Assembly: GCF_000526775.1 (NCBI RefSeq)
Contig: NZ_JAGS01000001.1
Coordinates: 930,001-994,000 of the forward strand
Reading direction: 5' to 3'
DNA: 64,000 nt
From: Ruminococcus albus AD2013
GTDB taxonomy: Bacteria > Bacillota > Clostridia > Oscillospirales > Ruminococcaceae
The position numbers and the translations under genes were made by a program. The stretch's first letter is position 1. Every line of letters begins with the position of its first letter. Shown one piece after another: positions 51,245 through 59,971 of the stretch. The notes beneath the pieces are model-generated. The model was given only the letters and a program-made list of their open reading frames with translations, was not told where the DNA came from and did no database searches.

Positions 51245-52444
51245 TTAATATTTTCCAAGCACTTTTCTGATCGCTTCCCTTTCATCTTTAATCCGCTCTT
51301 CTTCCCTGTCCTCACCAAAAAGGCTCTCGTAAGTATAAAGCGATACTCCTTGACACTCTTTGCAATCATCTATCTGACGGGCAATTATTCCTGTGTTGTC
51401 AGTAAACTCGACATCCTGACCGATCTTATACACAGCCAGACCTATATCAAGAGCGACGCTTCCTTTACTGCACATTTTCTGCCACTCATCAAGTGTACTC
51501 TTGAAAGGCTTGACAGTGTTTTCGTAACCGAAATATATCTGTGGTATTATTCTGTCACAGTACCCTTCCTCATTTATCCACTTTTCCACATCTGCATAAA
51601 GTTTGTAATAATTATTTTCCATATTCCCCTGCGGTGATATACTGACCTCTATTCGTTTATCGACTGACTTGACACTCTCATATATCCCGCGGCACATTTC
51701 AGAGATATTATCCCTGCGCCATTCATCAAGAGTACTGCCCATTCCTCTTTCAGCGAAGCACTTAGCATCAAATTCGCTGTCGGTTGTCGGATAGAAATAA
51801 TCATCGTAATGTATACCGTCAACATTGTAATTTTCGGCTATCTCATATGCACCATCAGCGATCAGCTCACGTACCTCCTTGTAAGCAGGATCTAGCCACA
51901 GATGACTGTCCTCATCGACAGAACTCACCTTGTCATCACCCTTTTTAAACCATTCAGCTGTTTGAAAGCCTGTAAAGTTTATTAGCTTGTCTGCTGTTTG
52001 CAAACGAAGAGGATTTATCCATGCATGAACCGAAAGGTCATGTTCATGAGCTGTTTCGCAGATTATTTCAAGAGGGTCATAATCTCCGCAGAGATACTCC
52101 GATGGTGGAAACAGAGCCGAATCATATATTGCGTCCCCGAATGGTCTTACATGAACGTAAATAGTGTTGCATCCAAGGTCGGCTATCTCGGAACAAGCGA
52201 TATCAAAAGTTGAACGGAAATCATCAGCATTATCTGCCGAAAGTATGGGTGCGAGGTCTATATAGGATATCCACATTCCTTTACGGCGATCATAGTTCAG
52301 CGGCGTATAAGCATCGTATTCGGTGGAAGCAGCTTCAAGCCCCGGGGACGGCGATTGTATGCGTTCGTATATTTTCGTATTCTGTGGTATATCTGTGGTA
52401 CAGCCTGAAAGCATTATGACAATCGTAAGCAGTATCTTTTTCAT
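51245..52444 (-). CDS. GHL10-type glycosyl-hydrolase-like lipoprotein
   Basis: About 399 residues with a lipoprotein signal (MKKILLTIVIMLSGC) and a glycosyl-hydrolase-like family 10 (DUF187-type) TIM barrel. Motifs include GMWISYIDLA, YVHVRPFGDAIYDSALFPPSE, HAWINPLRL and VDGIHYDDYFYP. Relatives are thought to act on surface polysaccharide or peptidoglycan; no substrate is proven for this one. The ATG at 52444 has GGGAG six bases upstream. Confidence 0.85.
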   Translation of the reverse strand: MKKILLTIVIMLSGCTTDIPQNTKIYERIQSPSPGLEAASTEYDAYTPLNYDRRKGMWISYIDLAPILSADNADDFRSTFDIACSEIADLGCNTIYVHVRPFGDAIYDSALFPPSEYLCGDYDPLEIICETAHEHDLSVHAWINPLRLQTADKLINFTGFQTAEWFKKGDDKVSSVDEDSHLWLDPAYKEVRELIADGAYEIAENYNVDGIHYDDYFYPTTDSEFDAKCFAERGMGSTLDEWRRDNISEMCRGIYESVKSVDKRIEVSISPQGNMENNYYKLYADVEKWINEEGYCDRIIPQIYFGYENTVKPFKSTLDEWQKMCSKGSVALDIGLAVYKIGQDVEFTDNTGIIARQIDDCKECQGVSLYTYESLFGEDREEERIKDEREAIRKVLGKY

Positions 52445-52497
52445 TTGCATCACTCCCGCATAAAATGTATGCGAAAAATACTGCTCATATTACAAAA

Positions 52498-52521
52498 ATA
52501 CCGCCGGCGAACCGACGGTAT
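52498..52521 (-). terminator. Terminator after the degenerate P-type ATPase gene
   Basis: A ten-position stem with one mismatch and a CGAA loop, followed by TATTTTTG on the minus strand, five bases after the stop. Confidence 0.78.
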
Positions 52522-52526
52522 TGATA

Positions 52527-54929
52527 TCAGATTTTTTTGCTTCCAAGCATCGCAAGCATTATACCCGCAAATACCAGATGATAAACGATTATCAGTGTTG
52601 GTGTTATCTGCGCGAATGTACCAAGAAGCATCGAGATAAGGCATATAGCAGCTCCAAGTGCCACTGAGCCGACCTGAATTGCGATACCAAGCTGAGCCGC
52701 AGATCTTATCTTCTTTACCCCGGTTATCAACATGGCAAATGACGGAAAACTTCCGCTGCACATCATCGGCGAAGATTCACGCTCGTTGAATCCGACTTCG
52801 TTTTCATATTCCTTGTGATACCTGAAAGGTAGCATCTTTATAGAACCGTTGTCGAGGTCAAAAAGACTTTCAAGAAACTCTTGTGTGAGGAAGCCGTCCA
52901 CATTTCTGACAACGGTGACAACACCTTCTTTTTCAAGTGCCTGCATCCATTTTGTAACTGAAATAGATGGTGTGATTTTCAGAACAAACATTGTACATAT
53001 CACACCGGATATGGACAGATAAAGTATCACATTGCCCTTACCGTATTCAGCTTCTTTTGAAACAGGTGGCAGACCGTCAATTGAATGATCTTCCATATGC
53101 TGTCTTGTGCCGAGAAGTACTCTTTTATTATCTATCCAGCCCGATAACCCTCTTTCGTCCTCATAGATATAGCTTTCTACGGGATAAAGCATATCAAGCT
53201 TGCCTTTGAGTATTTTATAGAACGAATTCTTAAGAACACTGTCCGAACGAAAAACCAGGCTTGAAGCCAAAAGTATACATTCATCCAGCGGTTCGGTGGA
53301 AAGAAGTTTAAGATTTATAAGATCAACGCTTTCCTTCGGGAAAAGATGAACTGCATCTACCATTACAGAATTTGTATCAGAAAATTCCTCAACGGCGCTG
53401 TAACCAAGTATTACCGAAGAATACTGCAGATATTTGTTGGTTGCCTTGCTTATCGGTAAATTAACAGCCAGTATCAGCGATAGCGAAGAACACATTGTTA
53501 CAGTTCCCGAAAAAGCAGCAAGAGCCACATAAATTTTATCTACGCTTGAACCTGCGTGCTTGTCACAGATAAAAGAGAGAAGACCCGTTAAAAGTCCTGC
53601 AATAAGTATTATAGGTGCAGAGTATTTTGCAAATCTGTCTGACACATCGGGGGCATAGCTGTTTTTTATGAAATCCTCGATAAAGCTCGTCTTGCGCATA
53701 GCAGCCATATTGGCGTTCACAGGCACAGCTCCCCTGCCGAGATTCACAGCAGTGCTTCCGTCAACGCTTTTAACAGCGTATCTTTCGAAATCACCTGCGA
53801 TGTATCTGAAATTCTTTTCTGTACGCTGTACAGTCATCATTTTGCCGAGAGTATTGAATATCAGACCCATGATAGCAGCCGAAACATATACATGGTAATA
53901 GCCGTCGCGTACAGAATCGGGTTCAAACAGAGTTGCTATCCCCGCGATGACAGAAACAAATATCCCTACTGCTGCGATCGAATCATTATCCGGCTTTCTC
54001 AGGAACATATTTTTCAGACCTGCAGTCATGACCGAATAAGAAACTCCAAGTGCCAGCAGACCCATTATCGTATTTGAAAACAGGAACGCTGATGGTGATA
54101 CCGACCTGTCAAATATTCTTATAACAGGAAATTCCAGATCATTTGCAACGGTTATAAGCAAACTTGAAAGACCTGTAAACAGAAGCACGCACAATCTGAG
54201 AAACAGATTGCTTTTTATCTGAAGTATATCGTTCAGGACTTTAGGTGCCTCATCGTAGTTTTCAAACTCTTTCTGACCATAAGATATCTTTTTATGTTTG
54301 CCGATCTCAGCAGCTTCGTCATCGTCCATACTGTCAAGTACAAAGCTTTCTACTTTCGACTTCCTGTGCCTTTCCAGTTCTGCCGAACGGCTGTCATAAT
54401 CGTCTACGGTCGCGTTATCCATAGTATTTTCTTCATCGGAAATATCATCAAGGTATTTGCTTTGAGGAATGATCTTTCCTTCGAGACCAAACTTAATATC
54501 CTTAACGCTTGTACGCCTTACCGGTTCAGCAGACAGCTCACCATTTTTATCGATATTTACATTCTTTTCCGAAAGCTTGCTGATCTTTCTCGCATTCCTC
54601 ATTGCCAGGTCTTCATCTATAGGACTAGCATTATCAAGAAGATCGTCTGACATTAAAAGGTCGTCACTTCTTTGAGATGATGCCACAGCTTTTTTGATGA
54701 CTGCATCGTCAGCACTTTTTTCGGAAGATGTATTATCAGGGACATCATGATCCTTTCCAGCTGTTCTATCGGAACGAATATCCGGGATAACAGCGGCAGG
54801 ATTTTTATTCTCAGGCTTTGAGAAGCTTATATCGAAGTTATCAGGATCATCAGCCTTGGGTCTGTTATTTGTTTTGTGTTTATTGCTGTATTCCGACAAA
54901 ATATCGTCGATGGAATATTTATCAGCCAA
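52527..54929 (-). CDS. Degenerate P1B-type ATPase-like membrane protein
   Basis: An 800-residue protein. Residues 1-235 are acidic, disordered and cytoplasmic. Transmembrane segments lie at ~241-262, 281-302, 318-336, 345-362, 437-456, 467-490, 745-770 and 774-795. This is the helix order of metal P-type ATPases with an actuator-like insert at 365-435 and a P/N-domain-size insert at 495-740. The catalytic motif DKTGT is replaced by VDAVHLF (~524-530). The CPC metal motif reads LPISKAT, and no HP or GDGIND motif is present, but GLSGWIDNKRVLLGTRQHM (~594-612) fits the N-domain. It is probably not a pump. TTG start with GGGAGTG; downstream of rlmB by 17 bases. Confidence 0.7.
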   Translation of the reverse strand: MADKYSIDDILSEYSNKHKTNNRPKADDPDNFDISFSKPENKNPAAVIPDIRSDRTAGKDHDVPDNTSSEKSADDAVIKKAVASSQRSDDLLMSDDLLDNASPIDEDLAMRNARKISKLSEKNVNIDKNGELSAEPVRRTSVKDIKFGLEGKIIPQSKYLDDISDEENTMDNATVDDYDSRSAELERHRKSKVESFVLDSMDDDEAAEIGKHKKISYGQKEFENYDEAPKVLNDILQIKSNLFLRLCVLLFTGLSSLLITVANDLEFPVIRIFDRSVSPSAFLFSNTIMGLLALGVSYSVMTAGLKNMFLRKPDNDSIAAVGIFVSVIAGIATLFEPDSVRDGYYHVYVSAAIMGLIFNTLGKMMTVQRTEKNFRYIAGDFERYAVKSVDGSTAVNLGRGAVPVNANMAAMRKTSFIEDFIKNSYAPDVSDRFAKYSAPIILIAGLLTGLLSFICDKHAGSSVDKIYVALAAFSGTVTMCSSLSLILAVNLPISKATNKYLQYSSVILGYSAVEEFSDTNSVMVDAVHLFPKESVDLINLKLLSTEPLDECILLASSLVFRSDSVLKNSFYKILKGKLDMLYPVESYIYEDERGLSGWIDNKRVLLGTRQHMEDHSIDGLPPVSKEAEYGKGNVILYLSISGVICTMFVLKITPSISVTKWMQALEKEGVVTVVRNVDGFLTQEFLESLFDLDNGSIKMLPFRYHKEYENEVGFNERESSPMMCSGSFPSFAMLITGVKKIRSAAQLGIAIQVGSVALGAAICLISMLLGTFAQITPTLIIVYHLVFAGIMLAMLGSKKI

Positions 54930-54946
54930 TCCATATCACTCCCAAT

Positions 54947-55717
54947 CTACTTGATGGCGCGTTGGCGCACTATCTCATACATAAAGATTCCCGCGGCAAC
55001 AGAAGCGTTAAGCGAGGTTATCTTGCCCGCCATCGGCAGGCTGAGAAGCATATCGCATTTTTCTTTCATAAGTCTTCCCATGCCGAAGCCCTCAGAACCT
55101 ACAACAAGCCCGATAGGACCGCGAAGATCAGCACCGGAATAGTTTTCACCTGCACCGTCTGTTCCATAGATCCAAATGCCTTGTTTTTTCAGTTCATCAA
55201 CTGCCGCAGCAAGATTTGGTACTCTTGCAACAGGCAGCCAGCTTGCTGCACCTGCAGAAGTCTTGAATACCGTATGGTTCAGCGAAGCGCTTCTTCTCTT
55301 AGGTATGATTATACCATGAGCGCCCGCAGCCTCGGCTGTACGTATTATAGCACCGAGATTATGCGGATCTTCGATCTCGTCACATATTATTATGAAAGGA
55401 TCTTCACCCTTCTTTTCAGCGATAGCGAGAATATCCTCGACTTCCACATACTCAGCACAGGCACCCACAGCTATAACGCCCTGATGTGCCGCACCGCCTG
55501 CCATGTAATCGAGCTTGACTTCCCTGACCTGCTTTACGGGTATATCCCTTTCCTTGGCAAGTTTCAGTATCAGCGATATTGAACCTTTAGCTTCCGGATT
55601 CACGAAGATCATATCAATAAGCTTATCGGCTTTCAGTGCCTCGATAACGGGATTTCTTCCAAGGATAAGCTCTTCGTCACGCTTATTTTCGGTAGTGTTA
55701 TTTCTGTCTTTATTCAT
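54947..55717 (-). CDS. rlmB: 23S rRNA (guanosine-2'-O)-methyltransferase, TrmH group 3
   Basis: About 256 residues of the SpoU knot family. An N-terminal substrate-binding domain (GRNPVIEALKAD) is followed by the methyltransferase with DEIEDPHNLGAIIRTAEAAG, VVGSEGFGMG and LPMAGKITSLNASVAAGI. The ATG at 55717 has AAAGGA upstream; an in-frame TTG at 55741 is less likely. Confidence 0.92.
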   Translation of the reverse strand: MNKDRNNTTENKRDEELILGRNPVIEALKADKLIDMIFVNPEAKGSISLILKLAKERDIPVKQVREVKLDYMAGGAAHQGVIAVGACAEYVEVEDILAIAEKKGEDPFIIICDEIEDPHNLGAIIRTAEAAGAHGIIIPKRRSASLNHTVFKTSAGAASWLPVARVPNLAAAVDELKKQGIWIYGTDGAGENYSGADLRGPIGLVVGSEGFGMGRLMKEKCDMLLSLPMAGKITSLNASVAAGIFMYEIVRQRAIK

Positions 55718-55753
55718 AATCAAAAATCCTTTTTCAAACAACAGTTATTACGT

Positions 55754-55782
55754 ATTATAGCACAAAAATCCTCAAAAGCCAA
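55754..55782 (-). promoter_or_regulatory. rlmB promoter
   Basis: TTGGCT (55782-55777), 17 bases, extended TGC-TATAAT (55759-55754) on the minus strand. It lies within the upstream gene's terminator. Confidence 0.65.
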
Positions 55783-55800
55783 TAGTTTCCGAGGATTTTT
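55764..55800 (-). terminator. Terminator of the small tail-anchored protein gene
   Basis: A ten-base AAAAATCCTC/GAGGATTTTT stem with a 17-base loop that overlaps the rlmB promoter. Confidence 0.6.
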
Positions 55801-55830
55801 TGCAATTTAAACAAATAGCATATAGGATTT

Positions 55831-56127
55831 TTAGAAAATATGTGCGCTATCATAAAGCAAAAGAACAACTACCATCACCGAAATAACTACAGCGCCGAGG
55901 AGCACAGCCGGAAGTGTTTTAAGGGTTTTGCTATGGTGACTTTTACAGCAGCTTTCTCTGCTTTCCATTTCATCAGTCAGCTTTTGAAGAAACTCACCTG
56001 CCACGACCTTAGGTTCGGTTTCCGAAAATAGTTCACAGTTTGAGTTCACGAACAAAAGTGCTCTTTCAAAATATTCATTGTTCGTACACTTAATTTCAAT
56101 AATCTGCTTGTTAACGCCTTTTATCAC
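55831..56127 (-). CDS. Small tail-anchored membrane protein
   Basis: A 98-residue protein. Residues 1-65 are polar with four Cys or His-rich spots (ESCCKSHHSK). One C-terminal transmembrane helix is at ~72-92 (LPAVLLGAVVISVMVVVLLLY). The GTG start at 56127 follows AAGGAG with long spacing and GAAAG immediately upstream. I do not recognise it. Confidence 0.6.
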   Translation of the reverse strand: MIKGVNKQIIEIKCTNNEYFERALLFVNSNCELFSETEPKVVAGEFLQKLTDEMESRESCCKSHHSKTLKTLPAVLLGAVVISVMVVVLLLYDSAHIF

Positions 56128-56634
56128 CTTTCAGACATCTCCTTACCATTGATTTTCACATTAATGTCCGATAGAATGTACTTCTCAACAATTTGCTGTT
56201 GAAAAGTTGAAAACTCATTTCATGTTCCAACATTTTCAAACCAAAACTGTTGAAAAAGCTGTTGAAAAGGTTGAAAATCATGAAAATTTCCGAGGTTTTC
56301 AACATTGGTTAATTTTGTTGAAAAATATACTCAAGGACAAAAATATGTACATCAGGTGAAAACGAAGACTTCAGAAACTCTTATTTATGCCGTAAACTAT
56401 TACTATTCTATGAATGCCGCAACATTTCGGCAAAGCATAAAAACTGTATTCCCTAATTTCCAGGTATTTTCGGAGAGTGTTAATTTGTTAGGCTATTTAC
56501 GGGCTTATATATCCATAAAAATGTACTCGTTTTACTCTGTCGGGCAAATAACACTCATCTCTGAAAGTCTGTACAATATTATGTATTTTTATTCAGCTGG
56601 AAAGCTAAAAGAAAAATTACATTCTGTTACGAAA
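56128..56634. other. AT-rich stretch with clustered TTGAAAA motifs; no convincing gene
   Basis: About 500 bases without a supported gene. 56199-56324 holds eight copies of TTGAAAA (six direct, two inverted). A plus-strand frame 56305-56673 (122 codons, TTG start) overlaps the end of the following minus gene and has no ribosome site or recognisable domain. Confidence 0.5.
56199..56324. repeat. Cluster of eight TTGAAAA motifs
   Basis: Direct copies at 56199, 56207, 56250, 56262, 56271 and 56318; inverted copies at 56233 and 56296. A TCAACA/TGTTGA inverted repeat precedes the first. This is too dense for chance even in AT-rich DNA. Confidence 0.6.
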
Positions 56635-57318
56635 TTATCGTGTTGTCAGAAACTTTATCGCTCTCTCGATTGAATCCTTGGAATTGCCCCAGTCGGCATC
56701 ACTTCCGTTGTTACGGTAGTCGTACATATTGCAGTAATGGGTGACATCTTTTTCAAGTTCAGCCAGATATTTTTCTGTCAGAGAAGCACAGGCTTCCTTG
56801 AAACCAGCCTGTATCTTCTTGCTCATCTTATCCTCGCAGGCGGAGACAAGCATATCATAATGTGGCAGACAAAGCATTTCCTGCTCGGCAAACAGCTGAC
56901 GGAATTCGCTTTCCTGTTCGTAGAGTTCGAAAAGTGTAACCATTATCCGAGACATTCCCCACTCTATCTTATTGCAGACGAAACAATCGTTATTCACTGC
57001 GGAAACACGCTTCTGCTTGGCTGACTTTCCCTCGAAGATGCTCTGCCTTTTAAGGACATTCTTCTGGAGTGACTGTAAATGTGTTGACAGCATAAGCGCC
57101 AGTGAAAGACGGTTCTTGCAGGCACGCATCTGCTCGAAATGAGTTTTGCAGAAGCCCTGTTTATTAGTTTCTATACGTACATCGGGCTCCATCATGGCGG
57201 CACCCATGATATAGTCTATGGTTCGCTGTTCAAGAGTATCGCGCAGTCTGCATATCGGACAGCCGCATTTCGGCTCGAATATTTCGGTAACGGGTATGGT
57301 AAGTATACTTTCTCTCAT
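56635..57318 (-). CDS. Cys-rich DUF6062-like protein
   Basis: A 227-residue soluble protein with paired cysteines in CGCPICR (~18-24), GFCKTHF (~54-60), DCFVCNK (~110-116) and MLCLPHY (~146-152). This looks like a CxxC/CxxxH metal-binding helical protein, as in DUF6062. The ATG at 57318 follows AAAGGAAG. Function is unknown. It is divergent from the Imm1-like gene. Confidence 0.75.
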   Translation of the reverse strand: MRESILTIPVTEIFEPKCGCPICRLRDTLEQRTIDYIMGAAMMEPDVRIETNKQGFCKTHFEQMRACKNRLSLALMLSTHLQSLQKNVLKRQSIFEGKSAKQKRVSAVNNDCFVCNKIEWGMSRIMVTLFELYEQESEFRQLFAEQEMLCLPHYDMLVSACEDKMSKKIQAGFKEACASLTEKYLAELEKDVTHYCNMYDYRNNGSDADWGNSKDSIERAIKFLTTR

Positions 57319-57354
57319 CAAAAAACTTCCTTTCGCATATAAGCAAAAAATATC

Positions 57355-57383
57355 TTGAAAAATATTCCATAATATAGTATAAT
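57355..57383 (+). promoter_or_regulatory. Promoter of the Imm1-like/ogg/prsW genes
   Basis: TTGAAA (57355-57360), 17 bases, TATAAT (57378-57383). The start site lies after 57382, which rules out the longer first-gene frame. Confidence 0.75.
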
Positions 57384-57426
57384 GTATTTTAATGAAATTT
57401 GCAAGTGTCTTATAAAAGGTGAAGCT

Positions 57427-57795
57427 ATGCGCATTAGTTACGAAAAAGGTGACATCACTCTCTCCGATATCAATGAAGTTATCTCGCTGATATTAAGTCT
57501 TTCCGAAAAAGGAATGGCTGAGATATGGATAAGCGAAGATAGTACAGATTATCCTGCCCTTGCCGTGCTCGTCAACCGCAGATATGCCTGTCTGAACTAT
57601 TTCGGGGATGATGATGGCGATATGTATATGTCACGCTGTGATGAAAACATCGAAGTCACATTTAACCCCGGCGGTATCGAATGGACAGCCCCTGCGGACG
57701 CTGTTGTTTCAATTGAAATCGCTTTTGCTTGCATAAGACAATTCTGCGAAAACTATAAACTGCCCGACTGTATAGAATGGCAGTACGGAGTGTGA
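57427..57795 (+). CDS. Imm1-like small protein
   Basis: A 122-residue acidic protein. The ATG at 57427 is behind AAGGTGAAG and downstream of the promoter. The pattern LAVLVNRRYACLNYFGDDDG ... FNPGG ... VSIEIAFACIRQFCEN ... IEWQ resembles the Imm1 family of toxin-immunity proteins. No toxin is adjacent. The next gene's ribosome site is in its end. Confidence 0.62.
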   Translation: MRISYEKGDITLSDINEVISLILSLSEKGMAEIWISEDSTDYPALAVLVNRRYACLNYFGDDDGDMYMSRCDENIEVTFNPGGIEWTAPADAVVSIEIAFACIRQFCENYKLPDCIEWQYGV

Positions 57796-57800
57796 ACATA

Positions 57801-58622
57801 ATGGACTACAAAATAGACGGCAAAGATATACTGCTCTGTCAGGCTGATTTTGATCTTGACCAGACCCTTGACTGCGGTCAGGCGTTCAGGTGGGAAAAGA
57901 CTGACGAAAACACCTACAGTGGAGCATTTTTAAATAAGAAACTGGTTATTAGCTGTGAGAACGGCGCTGATGTTTTCAAGCTTCACGATACCACCGAGGA
58001 AGACTTTCTTTCTTTATGGGCAGATTATTTCGATCTTTCCACTGATTACAGTGAACTTAAAAGGCGTTTTTCCGAGGACGAGACCCTCTCCAAAGCCTGC
58101 AGATACGCAAGCGGTATACGAATACTCCGTCAGGACAGCTGGGAGGCGCTTTCCTCTTTCATAATCAGCCAGAATAATAATATCCCCCGCATAAAAGGGA
58201 TAATAGGACGGCTTTGCGAACACTGCGGCGGCTATCCCGCATGGCAGGAACTCACCGAGGAGACCGAGGAGAGCCTTGCTTATCTCCGTGCGGGATTCAG
58301 GGCAAAATACCTTGTTGACGCAGTGCAGAAGATACGAAGCGGTACCATAGACCTCGAAAAGATACGAAGTATGGATATCGAATGTGCTCGTAAACTTTTG
58401 CAGACCATCAAAGGCGTAGGCCCCAAGGTTGCCGAATGTGCACTGCTCTTCGGATTTTATCGTACAGAAGCTTTTCCGATAGATGTATGGGTCAAACGAG
58501 TTATGGCAAACTGGTATCCCAATGGTCTCCCTGAATGTACAAAAGGATACGAGGGCATAGCGCAGCAGTATCTTTTCCATTATATAAGAACTTCTGAGGA
58601 AGCAGCTGCTTCACTGAAATAA
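57801..58622 (+). CDS. 8-oxoguanine DNA glycosylase, OGG1-type
   Basis: A 273-residue HhH-GPD glycosylase/lyase. The N-terminal TBP-like domain has DCGQAFRW. The HhH core has TIKGVGPKVAECALLFGF, the catalytic Asp in PIDVWVKRV, and a probable lyase Lys in GFRAKYLVDA (the expected position). It excises oxidised guanine. The ATG at 57801 overlaps nothing important, while the earlier in-frame ATG at 57777 lies in the previous gene. Confidence 0.9.
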   Translation: MDYKIDGKDILLCQADFDLDQTLDCGQAFRWEKTDENTYSGAFLNKKLVISCENGADVFKLHDTTEEDFLSLWADYFDLSTDYSELKRRFSEDETLSKACRYASGIRILRQDSWEALSSFIISQNNNIPRIKGIIGRLCEHCGGYPAWQELTEETEESLAYLRAGFRAKYLVDAVQKIRSGTIDLEKIRSMDIECARKLLQTIKGVGPKVAECALLFGFYRTEAFPIDVWVKRVMANWYPNGLPECTKGYEGIAQQYLFHYIRTSEEAAASLK

Positions 58623-58636
58623 AGGAGGAAATTTGA

Positions 58637-59902
58637 TTGACATTAGCTCTTATTGGTATCGCATTGATACCTACCATAATTATTTTTTCTGCGGTGCTGA
58701 AAAAGACACCGACTGTAAAAAAAGAACCCTTTAAAAGAGTTACTAAAGTATTCATTAAGAGTGCACTATCAACTATAATCGCTGCAATATTAGAAGTTAT
58801 TGGTGCGGTTATAGTGGCTGTTGCATATAGTTCCGACGCAGATAAAATAGCAAGTATGTCCGGATTTTTTATACTTTGCCTGTTCGTTATCGGTCCATCA
58901 GAGGAAGCCTGCAAATATTTCACATTCAAGCGAAATATCTTTAATGACAGACAGTTTGATCATACCTATGACGGCATAGTTTATGGCGCAGCCGCAGCTC
59001 TTGGTTTTGCTACCCTGGAGAATGTACTTTATGTATTGCAGTATGGTGCTCTGACAGGGCTTTTCAGGGCGGTACTTTCAGTTCCTCTCCATGCGTTCAC
59101 AGGAATTTTAATGGGTTACAATTTCGGTATCTCTAAATACATAAAGTACAATAATCTAATAAATGCAGTAAATAATAAAAATCCTCAGCGGCGCGCATTT
59201 CTTATTTCGGTCGTAGTACATGGTATGTTCGACTTCCTTCTGTTTGCAACCAAAGCAACTGATGCTCCCGAAAACTTCGAATATGTAGCTATCGCAGGAG
59301 TTATCGGTATTATGATATTTGTATATGTGCTGATGTTTAAGACCATCAATAAAGCAAGCAAACAGGATCTCATCATATACGGTGAATATTACTACCAGCA
59401 CCTGAACGGTCAGTTGCAGGATATGGTCGGAAAAACGAATGAGAAAGGTGCCGTATTTGTAGCCACAGAAACTATACCAAACTATACCACAAATACGAAT
59501 GGATACCAACCGAATGCGATGTCAGGTCAGCCTGTTGCATGGCAGTACGGTCAGCAGGCAAACAATAATTATCAGCAGCCGGGAGGTTATCCTTACGGAA
59601 ACACACAGAACGGTCAGTACGGCTATCAGCCGCACAACACCTATCAGCAGCCTAATAACGTCAATCCTTACAGTAACGGACAGTACAGATATCCTACTCA
59701 AAATACATATCAACCTCAGCAAAATACATATCAGCCCCAGCAAAACGGTACCTACGGACAGTCATATGATCCAGTCCGCCCGATGTACACACCGACACAG
59801 GCTCAACCTCAGCCCGCTGAAACGATAAAATTCTGTACCGAGTGTGGAAACAGGCTGACTACGGATTCAAAATTTTGTCCCGTCTGCGGAAACAGAATAT
59901 AA
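58637..59902 (+). CDS. PrsW-type intramembrane protease with prion-like tail and zinc ribbon
   Basis: A 421-residue protein (TTG start, AAGGAGG eight bases upstream). The PrsW membrane domain is at ~1-240 with the glutamate pair E89/E90 (PSEEACKYF), E128-N129, H152 and H195 expected of the family. A ~110-residue region rich in Gln, Asn, Tyr, Pro and Gly (~285-395; short repeats such as TYQPQQN) follows. The end is a zinc ribbon CTECG...CPVCG (~398-418). PrsW cleaves membrane proteins such as anti-sigma factors. Cotranscribed with the glycosylase, 14 bases after it. Confidence 0.82.
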   Translation: MTLALIGIALIPTIIIFSAVLKKTPTVKKEPFKRVTKVFIKSALSTIIAAILEVIGAVIVAVAYSSDADKIASMSGFFILCLFVIGPSEEACKYFTFKRNIFNDRQFDHTYDGIVYGAAAALGFATLENVLYVLQYGALTGLFRAVLSVPLHAFTGILMGYNFGISKYIKYNNLINAVNNKNPQRRAFLISVVVHGMFDFLLFATKATDAPENFEYVAIAGVIGIMIFVYVLMFKTINKASKQDLIIYGEYYYQHLNGQLQDMVGKTNEKGAVFVATETIPNYTTNTNGYQPNAMSGQPVAWQYGQQANNNYQQPGGYPYGNTQNGQYGYQPHNTYQQPNNVNPYSNGQYRYPTQNTYQPQQNTYQPQQNGTYGQSYDPVRPMYTPTQAQPQPAETIKFCTECGNRLTTDSKFCPVCGNRI

Positions 59903-59910
59903 ACACAAAT

Positions 59911-59944
59911 AAAGGCATGAGTATTATGGTAAACTCATGCCTTT
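59911..59944. terminator. Bidirectional terminator after the PrsW gene
   Basis: A 12-base AAAGGCATGAGT/ACTCATGCCTTT stem, ten-base loop; it also ends the convergent lipoprotein gene. Confidence 0.75.
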
Positions 59945-59971
59945 ATTCTGTCAATTTATACTTGCAATAGT

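Noticed and set aside
56305..56673. 122-codon plus-strand ORF in the AT-rich stretch
   Set aside because: TTG start without ribosome site, overlaps the 3' end of the DUF6062-like gene, low-complexity Tyr/Ser/Lys composition, no domain. Not called, but not fully excluded.
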